64,000 nt of DNA from Alcaligenes ammonioxydans (lineage in GTDB: Bacteria > Pseudomonadota > Gammaproteobacteria > Burkholderiales > Burkholderiaceae_B), in assembly GCF_019343455.1 (NCBI RefSeq), contig NZ_CP049362.1, positions 1,612,001 to 1,676,000 of the forward strand, in the 5' to 3' direction. Below are positions 45,853 through 56,552 of the stretch, piece by piece. The stretch's first letter is position 1; every line of letters begins with the position of its first letter. The notes under the pieces are model-generated. The model was not told the DNA's origin, made no database searches, and saw only the letters and a list, made by a program, of their open reading frames with translations. Both the position numbers and the translations under genes were made by a program.

Positions 45853-46332
45853 TTAATGAGAAAAAGAGCGCTCCTGCGGGCTGACCGCCCCCAAGAACAG
45901 GGCAGAGCAGGTCGCGACATGGTGAGGATAGCGACGTGCATAGCGCGCCAGCTCGGCATACGTGCGTCGGCTATGTTGCCAGGCAGCCATGCGCCAGTCA
46001 TCAGCCAGGTGGGTGTTGGCTGCGGCGCAGCACAAGGTTTCATGCGCGGTGCACAGGTGCAGACCCTGCTCGTCGCTTTGACCCAGCTGTTCGCAGGCAT
46101 CGGCCAGATTCAAATGGGCAATGACCCAGGCGGCAATGGTGGCGTCAGCTCCATCCGAAGCATTAAACAGCAGGGGCCGGACAGACGCGCGAGCTTGTTG
46201 ATAGTGCGCCAGGGCGTTGGTGTAATTTCGAGACTGGAAGGCCAGGTTTCCCTGTGCAATCCAATGGCGCCAGCAGGCCAGTTCGTCGCGCTGGCTCAGG
46301 GCGTGGTGGGGCGGTTGAACGGGTGTCTGCAT
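45853..46332 (-). CDS. OrfX-like helical protein upstream of sodA
   Basis: A 159-residue protein with a TPR-like region (LAFQSRNYTNALAHYQQA, then IAHLNLADACEQLGQSD) and several Cys and His (LHLCTAHETLCCAAA). It corresponds in place and character to the orfX gene found between fumC and sodA in pseudomonads; its role is unknown. ATG 46332 has AGGAG six bases upstream. First gene of a Fur-boxed operon. Confidence 0.82.
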   Translation of the reverse strand: MQTPVQPPHHALSQRDELACWRHWIAQGNLAFQSRNYTNALAHYQQARASVRPLLFNASDGADATIAAWVIAHLNLADACEQLGQSDEQGLHLCTAHETLCCAAANTHLADDWRMAAWQHSRRTYAELARYARRYPHHVATCSALFLGAVSPQERSFSH

Positions 46333-46371
46333 GCGGGGCTCCTGCTAAAAGGGCGGTGCATCAATAATGAA

Positions 46372-46390
46372 ATTAATGATAATGATTTGC
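46372..46390. promoter_or_regulatory. Fur-type box before orfX-sodA
   Basis: ATTAATGATAATGATTTGC matches about 14 of 19 positions of the Fur consensus, with the full TAATGATAAT core. It lies 40-58 bases before the orfX start, in promoter position. Further partial repeats follow (CATTTATAATT). Confidence 0.75.
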
Positions 46391-46573
46391 ATTTATAATT
46401 ACAAGAAAAACAGTGAGCAAATCGTAAGCAGACTAAACGGGAAAAACCGGTACGCGAGAGGAGGAAAGCGCGGGTTGAGAGGATAACGGTAAATAGCAGG
46501 CCCTGTAGCGATGGGGCAAGTTCGGGGCATTTCAGGTAGGCGCTCCTGAGCAGGCCCAGGCCGTTATCCATAT

Positions 46574-46607
46574 AAAAAAGGCTGAAAGTCCGGAAACTTT
46601 CAGCCTT
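46574..46607 (-). terminator. Strong terminator of the PPC-domain gene
   Basis: AAGGCTGAAAGT (46578-46589) pairs perfectly over 12 bp with ACTTTCAGCCTT (46596-46607). On the minus strand the stem is followed by TTTT. Textbook intrinsic terminator 24 bases beyond the stop. Confidence 0.9.
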
Positions 46608-46630
46608 GATGCTAGCGTGTCAGTCCGCTC

Positions 46631-48064
46631 TTAAAGACGTTGCACTGACAGCTCATACTCCATGTCTTGCTCATAGCTGCCCAAGGACATGGCTTTCACT
46701 TCGTATTCGCCCACTTCCAGTTGTACCTCCAGACGAGCGTTCATATCGCCACCGCTATCGTCATCTTCGGCTACGGTTTGGCCGTCTTTGCGCAGCACCA
46801 GGTAGGTATCAAAGATTGGTGAGGTCATGTCGATTACGTAGCGGCCAGCCTGACGCACATTCAACTGGTAGCTGTCGCTGGTAATGCCCTGCAGCATGAG
46901 GGCCTGACGAGGCTCACCCACGAGCAAAACGCCACCACCCGCATTGGCAGGAACCTCATCGGCCGTGGCCGACAAGGTAAACAGCCCAGCCTGGGAGGAG
47001 CCCGAAATCTTGACCTGATGCTCGCCTGCGGCCAGTACCCCACGCACCCGTTGCTGACCGGCTTCATCGCCGTACTGGCTGGCGGTGCTGGAGTCTACTT
47101 CTAACGAAGCCTGGAAGCCTTGGGCATCCATTTGCACTGTAACCAGCTTGGGTTCGGACAGGGTGAAGCTGTAGGTCTGAGTCTCACCGGTAAACAGACC
47201 CGTTTTGCCTTCACCGTCCAGGCTCAGGCTATCGCCGTTTTTCAGCTCAATCTCGCCCGTCATCTCTTCTGGTTTGATTTCCAGCGAGAAGCCGCCCTGG
47301 AAGTTCTGCGAGCCCATGGCCGAGCTGGCCTGAACAATGTAGTCGCCCGCTTTCAGGTACATCTGCAAACGTGCATCGGTACCACCAGCGCTGTCATCGT
47401 CCGACGCCAGCTCCATGCCGCGGCGATCCATCAGCTTCAGATAGGCATCCAGGCTGCTTTGCTCGGCTTTCATGGCCAGGCTGTACAAACCATCCTTGTC
47501 GATAGTCAAACGGTAACGCTTCTGACCGCCCAGAGCCCAATCGTGAATGGTCTGGTCGGCGCTCAGTGGCTCGCCGGTATAGGCTTTCAAGGTGTTTACC
47601 GTAACCTGGAAGGGACCATACGAGCTGGTATTGAAACCGCTCACAACGACTTGGTAGGTGTCGTTGAAGTCTGCCTTGAAGCCCAGCGTGGTGGTTTGGC
47701 CCTTGGTTTCGCTGTCGGGGCAGTCTTCACAACGCTGGCTGCGAGTCACCAGCTCGCCATTGCGCAGGACGCTGATCTGTGGACGCAGAGGGCCGCTGAC
47801 GCTGATCTTGATAATCTGGCCGGCTTCGGCCTTTACATCAAACAGGCTGCTCCGTACGCCATCGCTCAGATTCAAGAAGCTCTTGCTGGTCAGTTCGCCT
47901 GAGACGGATTGGCCCAGGGTCAAGGCTTGGGCAGCTAGCGTCGTGCTGGCAGAGCTGACTGGTTTGTCGGTGGCGGGGGACGATACGTTTTTGGCGTAAT
48001 AAATGGCGCCACCTGCGCCCACGAGTACACCCAGCAGGGCAGCAAATAAGGTAGTTGGCTTCAT
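46631..48064 (-). CDS. Exported protein with PPC-like repeats
   Basis: A 477-residue protein: a signal-anchor helix (MKPTTLFAALLGVLVGAGGA), a short Ser/Ala/Thr linker, then three to four beta-sandwich repeats resembling bacterial pre-peptidase C-terminal domains. Two copies of the acidic turn are clear, ASDDDSAGGTDARLQMYL and AEDDDSGGDMNARLEVQL, each followed by GDY/GEY-type strands. Such domains stabilise or target secreted enzymes, yet no catalytic domain is present. Likely periplasmic or membrane-anchored. ATG 48064 is chosen because the signal starts there. Confidence 0.8.
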   Translation of the reverse strand: MKPTTLFAALLGVLVGAGGAIYYAKNVSSPATDKPVSSASTTLAAQALTLGQSVSGELTSKSFLNLSDGVRSSLFDVKAEAGQIIKISVSGPLRPQISVLRNGELVTRSQRCEDCPDSETKGQTTTLGFKADFNDTYQVVVSGFNTSSYGPFQVTVNTLKAYTGEPLSADQTIHDWALGGQKRYRLTIDKDGLYSLAMKAEQSSLDAYLKLMDRRGMELASDDDSAGGTDARLQMYLKAGDYIVQASSAMGSQNFQGGFSLEIKPEEMTGEIELKNGDSLSLDGEGKTGLFTGETQTYSFTLSEPKLVTVQMDAQGFQASLEVDSSTASQYGDEAGQQRVRGVLAAGEHQVKISGSSQAGLFTLSATADEVPANAGGGVLLVGEPRQALMLQGITSDSYQLNVRQAGRYVIDMTSPIFDTYLVLRKDGQTVAEDDDSGGDMNARLEVQLEVGEYEVKAMSLGSYEQDMEYELSVQRL

Positions 48065-48307
48065 GATCTCTGAAGAGTAGCTAAAGAAAGGGGCGCCGGT
48101 ACGCCGGCACGCGTTAGCGGGCGATTGTACTGGAGCTGAACGAGCAGGCGCATGCCATTGCAACAAAGTGCTACTGCAACGCGTAAAAGTTCGCCTGCCT
48201 GCTCGAGCTGCGGATCAGTCACGGGGTTCGCTCGCTGGTTCAGCGGCTTGCCCAAGCTTGCCATAGCATATCCGTATTTTGTTACGTTTTAAGGGCGCTA
48301 CGGGCAC

Positions 48308-50233
48308 TTACGGTTGCACGTAGGCTTGGGTAATGAAGGCCGGGGCCTCGCTAAAGGATTGTCCACCCGCGGGAGGAGGCGCTTGAGTCAAGGCCACCTG
48401 CACCCATTTGCCCGCACGTCGTTCCAGCAGACGGTAGCGTTGTTGGGGGCCAGGGGGGCGGTCGGCCAGATAAAGCGTACGCCCCAGTCGGTAAAGCACC
48501 GGCTGGGAGGCCGAGTGTTTGTCTACTTCCACCACCTGTCCTTCATCGAGCAAGACAATTGCGCCACCGGGCTGTTGCTGGAGGGCGACCACGACCTGTT
48601 CTTGCTCGCCCAGACTCAGCGCGGGACGACCCACATAGGTCAAACCCAGATTTTCAGGCTTGCCCCAGTTGTGCTCGCCCGCCGACTGGACCAGGCGCTG
48701 CAAACGCTGGCTTTGCCGATCGCGCAGGTACAGCTCAATTTTGCCTTGCGCATTCACAATCGTTGCCAGGCCTCCGCTGACCGGCGCCACTGGAATGGCC
48801 TGCCAGGCGTGCCATTGGGTGTCGTTGCGCTGAACGATCTGAAAAAGTTGGCCCTGCTGGTTGCTGGCAAATACATGTGCCCGTCCCTGAGAGTCCACGC
48901 TCAGGGCGGCAGGATAGGTGGCCTGGTCCAGAGGTGGAAGCGCTTTCCAACTGCCCCAGGCATGATCGGTTGGACGAACCGTGCTCCAGTAAAAGCGTCC
49001 GTCGGTAGCCATGGCCAAGGCCTGGCCTCCTTGTGGACTGACGATAGGGGTGTGCAAGACCCGAGGGCCAGGGAGTTTTTGCCAGGCCAGCCAATCATCG
49101 TCATCTTCAGATCGGCTCACCCATACCTGGCCTGTTGCGTCACGGGCTAACAGCCCGGCGCTGCCGTCTGCATAATGAAAGACACTCAAGGCGTCGGCGG
49201 TGCGCCCACCCAAGGTGAACCAGCGCTGTTGCTGGACATCCCACTGGTTGATGGCGTCGTTTTGTTCACCGGAGACGAAAAAATGCAGGCCTCCGGAGCG
49301 GTCAGCCAGGAGACTGGCAGGGTAGTCCGCCCGGCTGGTGTAGTAACTGCGTTGCACCCAGGCAGCCGCCGGCCCAGCCGGTTCCTGACATACGGCCGGG
49401 CCTTTGCAGGCATGTCGGTCATGCCAGGCATAGCGCCTGAAAATCTCGGTTTTGCTACGGATTTCGTTCAAGGTCAGGTTGGCGGCCTGCTCCTGAATGG
49501 GGTAATCCACATAACCAATTTGCGCGTAATTACCCGGCGCCGCCAGCATGGCTTCGCGAACCAGACGGGCGCTGGCAATATGGTCTGGGTGGCCATGGCC
49601 GGTACAACGCCAGCAAAGTTGGGTGTAAGGAACCGGATTGGTGTCATCCAGATAGCGGATGCTGGTGGGTTGATAAAGTCGTATCAGGGCAGCCAGCGTT
49701 TGAACCAATTGTTCGCGATTGAACGTTTGTTGGGGGCTGTCCAAGGTCTGGACGGTTTGTCCGGGTTCGGATTCTGCCCGGCTCAAGGGGGTCAGGCTTC
49801 CCCATCCCGGTCCTAACCAGGGGTCTTGCAGTCGTAAATGACTGAGCTGAATGCCGGGGCGGGACCGCAAAGTAAATTGCGCAATCGAGGCACTGCCGAC
49901 CATCAGGCGGGTTTGCTGCCACTCATTGACTGCACCAGCCATATAGGCATAGGCCGCGCGTACCCCCTGTTCGCGGCTGTACATGTATTCCAGCCCGCCT
50001 TTGCGTTCGCTGGCGGTCAGGTATAGAACCTGCATACAGGCACCGGCCTGGATATTGCTGGACAGGTCCGGATTCATGAATAGCAGATCGTCGTCCATAT
50101 GGCCGACCACCACCAGATCCCGGCTGCCGTGACAGGCATCGGCGGCCAGGACGGAAAGCGGCAGAACGAAGGCACACAGCCCGGCAAACAGGGAGCGTAT
50201 CAATACAGAGCAGGCCAGACTGGCAAGAGACAT
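48308..50233 (-). CDS. Exported PIG-L deacetylase with beta-propeller-like C-terminus
   Basis: A 641-residue protein: signal peptide (MSLASLACSVLIRSLFAGLC ... VLAADA), then a PIG-L/LmbE N-acetylglucosaminyl deacetylase domain (about 38-290) with GHMDDDLLF at the place of the usual HPDDE motif and HGHPDHI as the second zinc motif; then about 320 residues of WxxW-type repeats (DWLAWQKLPGP, AWGSWKALPP, WHAWQAIPV) like tectonin/PLL lectin propellers. Probably deacetylates an extracytoplasmic sugar while the propeller binds glycans. ATG 50233 is chosen for the signal; longer starts exist at 50269 and 50305. Confidence 0.85.
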   Translation of the reverse strand: MSLASLACSVLIRSLFAGLCAFVLPLSVLAADACHGSRDLVVVGHMDDDLLFMNPDLSSNIQAGACMQVLYLTASERKGGLEYMYSREQGVRAAYAYMAGAVNEWQQTRLMVGSASIAQFTLRSRPGIQLSHLRLQDPWLGPGWGSLTPLSRAESEPGQTVQTLDSPQQTFNREQLVQTLAALIRLYQPTSIRYLDDTNPVPYTQLCWRCTGHGHPDHIASARLVREAMLAAPGNYAQIGYVDYPIQEQAANLTLNEIRSKTEIFRRYAWHDRHACKGPAVCQEPAGPAAAWVQRSYYTSRADYPASLLADRSGGLHFFVSGEQNDAINQWDVQQQRWFTLGGRTADALSVFHYADGSAGLLARDATGQVWVSRSEDDDDWLAWQKLPGPRVLHTPIVSPQGGQALAMATDGRFYWSTVRPTDHAWGSWKALPPLDQATYPAALSVDSQGRAHVFASNQQGQLFQIVQRNDTQWHAWQAIPVAPVSGGLATIVNAQGKIELYLRDRQSQRLQRLVQSAGEHNWGKPENLGLTYVGRPALSLGEQEQVVVALQQQPGGAIVLLDEGQVVEVDKHSASQPVLYRLGRTLYLADRPPGPQQRYRLLERRAGKWVQVALTQAPPPAGGQSFSEAPAFITQAYVQP

Positions 50234-50401
50234 AGGTGGTGGGAGCGCGGAGTAAACAAGGATCAGCATGATCCGTCCCGCGTTGTTGGCAGAGTGCGCG
50301 AACAACGTGCCTGCTTAGTATAAGCAGGCACGGTCAGACAGAAAATAAAGATACATAGCCCCAGGAGCTTGGGGCGGTAAAGTGTGGCGCTGGCGCTGCG
50401 A

Positions 50402-51565
50402 TCAGTTCAGTCTGGGGCGAATCAGCATTGGGGCAAATTGATGCAGGTAGTTCAACATGGCCAGAATCCAGCACAGGCCGGCAAGGTGCAGCAAGGGCAG
50501 GCTCCAGCTACTGGGAATCAAGGCCAGCAGGCGCAACACGCAGGCGGCGATCAGGAAAGCATAGCTCAGTACAACTTTGGGCGTGGCGCGCAGGGGGCGG
50601 CCCAGATGGCCTAGGGCGGTGCGGGTCAGCATGCCGATGATCATGACGCTAAACCCTGCCAGGCCCACAATATGCACAGGCCAGGCGGCGCGTGCAATCC
50701 AGCCTGCCTCATAGGCGGCAGCACTGAGCAGGCCGAGCGCCAAGCCTGCATAGCCCAGATACAGAATCCAAAGCAGGGGGGTATGACGGCTGGCCCAAGG
50801 CTGCCAACGTATCCACTGGTAGCAGGCGATCAGCCCCAAGGCCGCCAGTGTCAGGGCCAGCGGCAGGCGCCATGGGGTCAGCGACAGGCCGATGGCAAGG
50901 GCGCTCAGCCCCATTTGCCAGTGTCCGCTGCGAGTTTGAGCCGGCAGGCTCAGACCCGGTAAAGCGCGCATGGCAAAAAAGGGAATGATGCGGCGGGCGA
51001 TCAGCAGGGTAATCAGCCCCATGGTCCAGAATCCACTGTAGAAGTAGGGCATGGGGTCATGCCCTTGCATCAGGCTGTACATGAACAGGCTATGGCTCAG
51101 GCCCAAAGCCAGCATGGCCACGGGAATACCGTAATTACGCTTGTTGCGCGCGATCAGGATCACACGGGCCAGCTCGGCAGCGGCAATGGCGAAAAATAGG
51201 GCGTCGAGTAGCAGGGCTGCCAGCAGGCCATTGGGAAGCAACAGGCTGAAGCGGGCCAGAATCCAGATCAAACACAAGGCGCCCAGGGAGGGGCCCCGCA
51301 GGGTAGCCTGTCCTGTCCAGGTGGCACTGGCCGTTAGCAGAAAGCCGACGGCGATGGTGCCGATAAAGGCCCAGAGCATTTCGTGGGCATGCCAGTACAA
51401 GGAAGGAATGGCGGTGTTGGATAGCCAGGCGGGTGTGTAGAGCCAGAGCGCAATGCTGGCAGCACCCCATAAGGTGGCTAAAAGGTAAAGGGGGCGAAAT
51501 CCCAATTCCAGAAAAGCGCGCCATTGCGGACGGGTAGAGGCGGGGGAGGCAGTCAGAGGTATCAT
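50402..51565 (-). CDS. nnrS: NnrS-family membrane protein
   Basis: A 387-residue membrane protein with about 12 helices and NnrS landmarks (FRPLYLLATLWG, WHAHEMLWAFIGTIAVGFLL, RRIIPFF, WPVHIVGLAGFS). NnrS is a heme- and copper-containing protein that lessens nitrosative stress; conserved His are in the helices quoted. An NsrR-like palindrome lies 15 bases before the start codon, so induction by nitric oxide is likely. Confidence 0.93.
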   Translation of the reverse strand: MIPLTASPASTRPQWRAFLELGFRPLYLLATLWGAASIALWLYTPAWLSNTAIPSLYWHAHEMLWAFIGTIAVGFLLTASATWTGQATLRGPSLGALCLIWILARFSLLLPNGLLAALLLDALFFAIAAAELARVILIARNKRNYGIPVAMLALGLSHSLFMYSLMQGHDPMPYFYSGFWTMGLITLLIARRIIPFFAMRALPGLSLPAQTRSGHWQMGLSALAIGLSLTPWRLPLALTLAALGLIACYQWIRWQPWASRHTPLLWILYLGYAGLALGLLSAAAYEAGWIARAAWPVHIVGLAGFSVMIIGMLTRTALGHLGRPLRATPKVVLSYAFLIAACVLRLLALIPSSWSLPLLHLAGLCWILAMLNYLHQFAPMLIRPRLN

Positions 51566-51579
51566 GGCAGATCAGTTGA

Positions 51580-51602
51580 AAGATGTATTTTAAATATATC
51601 TT
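51580..51602. promoter_or_regulatory. NsrR-type operator before nnrS
   Basis: The 23-bp segment begins AAGATGTATTT and ends AAATATATCTT, matching the NsrR consensus (AAGATGYATTT with its mirror image). It lies 15-37 bases before the nnrS ATG, where a bound repressor would block transcription or translation start. Confidence 0.75.
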
Positions 51603-51642
51603 AAAGGCCGAATAAAACCTAGTCTCTTGACGATAGGCGGCC

Positions 51643-52122
51643 TTATTCTTTGTCGCTCATATCAAGCGTGCTGTCTATCATTTTTCGCAGCAAATAGACG
51701 ATCGCCACGCGTTCGGCGGGGTTCAGATTGCCCATGGTCAGTTCGCTAATCGTGTGGGCTCGTGGAATAACGCGATCGAGCAGTGCCAGGCCATCCTGGG
51801 TCAGTTCCACAATCACTTTGCGTCGATCATCTTTATCGGGTGCCAGTTCAATCAGGCCCCGCGATTTCAATCGCTGAATAATGCCTCGTATGGTCGCCTG
51901 GTCTACCGCAGTGGCCTCGACCAGTTCGGTTTGCGAGCTCGGCCCGTGGTCGCGCAGGGCGCACAAGGTCACGAACTGAATGGCCGTCAACTGACTGTCA
52001 CCGACGTAATGTTGAAAGATGGCCGTGTGCCGTTGACCTGCCTTGCGCAGCAGGTGGCCGATCTGTTCAGTGACATCGTAGGACAAGGTTTGGGGCTCGG
52101 AGGCCGGGGAGCTAGGCTGCAT
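51643..52122 (-). CDS. MarR-family regulator, probable NicR-like
   Basis: A 159-residue MarR protein with the winged helix near 60-115 (GPSSQTELVEATAVDQATIR, then LIELAPDKDDRRKVIVELT). It is divergent from nicC across a 411-base spacer rich in palindromes. In Pseudomonas putida the MarR protein NicR represses the 6-hydroxynicotinate genes, so the same job is likely here. ATG 52122 (MQPSSPASEP) is chosen; the longer frame upstream looks non-coding. Confidence 0.86.
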   Translation of the reverse strand: MQPSSPASEPQTLSYDVTEQIGHLLRKAGQRHTAIFQHYVGDSQLTAIQFVTLCALRDHGPSSQTELVEATAVDQATIRGIIQRLKSRGLIELAPDKDDRRKVIVELTQDGLALLDRVIPRAHTISELTMGNLNPAERVAIVYLLRKMIDSTLDMSDKE

Positions 52123-53673
<1,551 letters not shown>

Positions 53674-53950
53674 ACGGCATGCTGCGCCAAATACGGGAGC
53701 GATCCGGATTTGGCGCAGCCTGATCGGATCGGGTCCCGCTGTTGTAAACCCGCTGCTCTCGCCCAAGCGAGTCAGAGGCCATGACAAGCGGGAATCACGG
53801 TTGATCCTTCATTCTTTATCTGTAAACAGTCTGCAGCCCAATGGGGGGAATGCGGACGTGTTCAGGGCCCTGCTGTGTTCTGTCAGGCGCTGTTCTTAGG
53901 CAGTTTTCTGGTTCACCAGGCATACCAATAATTATCTGGAGATATACAAG

Positions 53951-55267
53951 GTGCATTCATCCATCCCAAGTCCTACGGCGGTGCCTGCCGGCCGGGACGG
54001 TAACGAAGATCTCTACAAGAAGATCGTCTGGCGTCTGATCCCCTTTCTGTGTTTTTGTTATTTGGCGGCGTATCTGGACCGGATCAACGTCGGTTTTGCC
54101 AAGCTGCAGATGCTCGATCATCTGCAGTGGAGTGAAACTGCGTACGGCCTGGGAGCGGGCCTGTTTTTCCTGGGCTACATTCTGTTTGAGGTGCCCAGCA
54201 ACCTCATTCTGGAGCGGGTGGGTGCCAAGTTGTGGATTGCCCGCATCATGATCACCTGGGGCATCTTGTCGGGCCTGACCATGTTTGTCACCACGCCTAC
54301 GCAGTTCTATATTCTGCGCTTTGTGCTGGGGGCGGCGGAGGCCGGTTTCCTGCCAGGTGTACTGTACTACCTGACCTTGTGGTTTCCCACCTATCGGCGG
54401 GGCAAGATCATTGCCTTGTTCATGATCGGTTTGCCCTTGTCCAGTGTGATTGGCGGTCCTTTGTCCGGTTGGATCATTGGTCATTTTGATCACATGAACG
54501 GCTGGCGCGGCTGGCAGTGGCTGTTTTTGCTGGAAGCCATTCCCAGTGTGCTGCTTGGCATTCTGACGTTCTGGGCCTTGCCTAACAATTATCAGTCCGC
54601 CCAGTGGCTCAATAACGAAGAGAAATCCCGCCTCGCTGCGGACCTGGCGGCCGATGACGCAGAGGGCAAAGGCGTCAAGCACAGCTTCAAGGACGGCTTT
54701 TTCAACCTGAAAGTGTGGATGCTGGGTGGAATCGATTTTTCCATTTTGTTGGGGACGTACTCCATCAGTTTCTGGATGCCGTCTTTTATTCGTGCTGCCG
54801 GTGTGCAGGACCCCTTCCAGATTGGCCTGATGACTGCGATTCCGTCTTTGGCCGGCGTGGTCGGCATGCTGATGATCGGTGCCAGCTCAGACCGTCGCCG
54901 TGAACGTCGTTGGCACTTGATTGTGCCGCTGACCATTGGCGCGATAGCGCTGGTTGTCAGTACCTTTGTTGCGCATCACGCCTGGTTGACCGTATTGGCC
55001 TTTACGGTTGCTTCGGCGGTGATTATGGGTGCGGTCCCTGTGTTCTTCAGCCTGCCGGCTACCTTTCTGAAAGGCACGGCCGCTGCAACGGGTTTTGCCT
55101 TGGCCTGTTCTCTGGCCAATATTGCGGGTCTGGTCAGTAATTCCCTGATTGGCTGGGTGACGGATCTGACCGGTTCCGGTAGCGCCGCCTTGTGGCTGTT
55201 TGCCGGCAGCTTGATGGTAAGTTGTTTGCTGGCCTTTGCCTTGCCGGCCAAACAGGTGAATCGTTAA
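53951..55267 (+). CDS. nicT: MFS transporter, ACS family, probable NicT
   Basis: A 438-residue, 12-helix major facilitator of the anion:cation symporter family (YLDRINVGFAKLQML, GYILFEVPSNLILERVGAK, LWFPTYRRGKIIALFM). Its place after nicC suggests uptake of nicotinate or hydroxynicotinate, as NicT in Pseudomonas putida. GTG 53951 has GGAG nine bases upstream. A strong terminator follows. The gap from nicC (277 bases) allows a separate promoter. Confidence 0.87.
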   Translation: MHSSIPSPTAVPAGRDGNEDLYKKIVWRLIPFLCFCYLAAYLDRINVGFAKLQMLDHLQWSETAYGLGAGLFFLGYILFEVPSNLILERVGAKLWIARIMITWGILSGLTMFVTTPTQFYILRFVLGAAEAGFLPGVLYYLTLWFPTYRRGKIIALFMIGLPLSSVIGGPLSGWIIGHFDHMNGWRGWQWLFLLEAIPSVLLGILTFWALPNNYQSAQWLNNEEKSRLAADLAADDAEGKGVKHSFKDGFFNLKVWMLGGIDFSILLGTYSISFWMPSFIRAAGVQDPFQIGLMTAIPSLAGVVGMLMIGASSDRRRERRWHLIVPLTIGAIALVVSTFVAHHAWLTVLAFTVASAVIMGAVPVFFSLPATFLKGTAAATGFALACSLANIAGLVSNSLIGWVTDLTGSGSAALWLFAGSLMVSCLLAFALPAKQVNR

Positions 55268-55300
55268 GTCTTAGTTGGGACTGATAGTCTGAAACACAAG

Positions 55301-55336
55301 AAACATACCCGGCTGCTGGCCGGGTATGTTTTTTTT
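55301..55336 (+). terminator. Terminator after the MFS gene
   Basis: ACATACCCGGC (55302-55312) pairs with GCCGGGTATGT (55318-55328), a perfect 11-bp stem with a five-base loop followed by nine Ts. Strong intrinsic terminator. Confidence 0.93.
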
Positions 55337-55405
55337 TGAGGCAGCGGGTAAGCGCCACAGGGTTGCACACGTGTGATGGGCTTGTGGCCCGGCCACGGGC
55401 TGGGT

Positions 55406-55675
55406 TCAGGCGGTCACCTTGCTGCCTTGTTGCAGCCAGGCCTGCAGATCGACCGTTTCGTACAGTACCTGCGCGCTCAGGACACGCAGACCGTGCGGGC
55501 CGCTATCGAGGATGCGATGTTCGCCTTTGGCTTGTTGCAACTCCAGCTCGGTGTCTGGCAGCGTCATCAAGTGTCGGGCTACGGCCAACAGTTGTTCGGG
55601 AGGGCAGCAGGGGCTGGATTCAAAGTGACCGATTTCCCTGCCGTTTTGACGAATGATCAGGCGTAGTGGGTTCAT
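55406..55675 (-). CDS. Hypothetical protein coupled to YggS
   Basis: An 89-residue mixed alpha/beta protein (MNPLRLIIRQNGREIGHFES ... LYETVDLQAWLQQG) with a Cys pair in SSPCCPPEQ. I recognise no family. Its start overlaps the stop of yggS by four bases (ATGA), so it is translated with it. The stop is 70 bases from the MFS terminator. Confidence 0.7.
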   Translation of the reverse strand: MNPLRLIIRQNGREIGHFESSPCCPPEQLLAVARHLMTLPDTELELQQAKGEHRILDSGPHGLRVLSAQVLYETVDLQAWLQQGSKVTA

Positions 55676-56475
55676 GATGTTGTTGCCGTATCAGAGACGG
55701 GCCAGTAAAAGTTATTGGGCGTGGCGCGTGCGCCAAAAATAGCTTGTCCGACGCGCACAATGGTTGAGCCTTCGGAGATGGCAACTTCGTAGTCGCCTGA
55801 CATGCCCATGGAGAGCTCGTGCATGTTTTCGGCATGCGGGATGTCGTTGCGTAACTGATCGCGCAAGTTGCGCAGCAGCGCAAAGCAGGGGCGCACCCGT
55901 TCAGGATCGGCGTCCATCAGGGCCAGGGTCATCAGACCTTTGACCTTTAGGGCAGAAAACTGTGGTAATTCGCGCACAAATGCGTGAACGTCTTGCGGCG
56001 GCAAACCGAATTTGCTGTCCTCGTTGGAGGTGTTCACCTGTACAAAGACATCCAGACTGCGGCCTTCGATTTGCAGGCGACGATCCAGCGCCTCGGCGGT
56101 CTTGAGCTTGTCCAGTGCGTGAAATTCGCGCGCAAAGCGTGCAACCGACTTGGCTTTATTGCTTTGCAGGTGTCCAATAACAGCCCATTCCAGATCCGGC
56201 AGTTCCTCGCGCAGGGCCTCGTACTTGCCTTCGGCCTCTTGCACCTTGTTCTCGCCCAGCAGGCGGCAGCCGGCTTGATACGCCAGACGAATGCGGTCAA
56301 TCCCGAAGGTTTTGCTGACAGTGAGCAAGCGGACATCGCCGGGAGCACGTCCGTACCGCACGCAGGCGGCATCAATTCGTTGTTGTACCAGGGCAATGCG
56401 TTCCCGAAATGCCTCTACACTGGTGGAGGTGGGATAATGCTCGGTGTGAAGTAGATCAGGGGCGGATTCGGACAT
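55672..56475 (-). CDS. yggS: YggS-family PLP homeostasis protein
   Basis: A 267-residue alanine-racemase-like barrel of the YggS/PLPBP family. PLP-binding Lys55 is in LLTVSKTFG; the end of the barrel reads ELSMGMSGDYEVAISEGSTIVRVGQAIFG. The protein buffers free pyridoxal phosphate. ATG 56475 (MSESAPDLL) is chosen; codons upstream look non-coding. It is divergent from a MocR gene, itself PLP-dependent, 77 bases away. Confidence 0.93.
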   Translation of the reverse strand: MSESAPDLLHTEHYPTSTSVEAFRERIALVQQRIDAACVRYGRAPGDVRLLTVSKTFGIDRIRLAYQAGCRLLGENKVQEAEGKYEALREELPDLEWAVIGHLQSNKAKSVARFAREFHALDKLKTAEALDRRLQIEGRSLDVFVQVNTSNEDSKFGLPPQDVHAFVRELPQFSALKVKGLMTLALMDADPERVRPCFALLRNLRDQLRNDIPHAENMHELSMGMSGDYEVAISEGSTIVRVGQAIFGARATPNNFYWPVSDTATTS

Positions 56476-56552
56476 GGCGCACCAGTAAGGAAGAAAAAAA
56501 AGATAAACTCGACCCTGCGGGTCGCGCATAAACTATTATGTCATAGGTCAAA

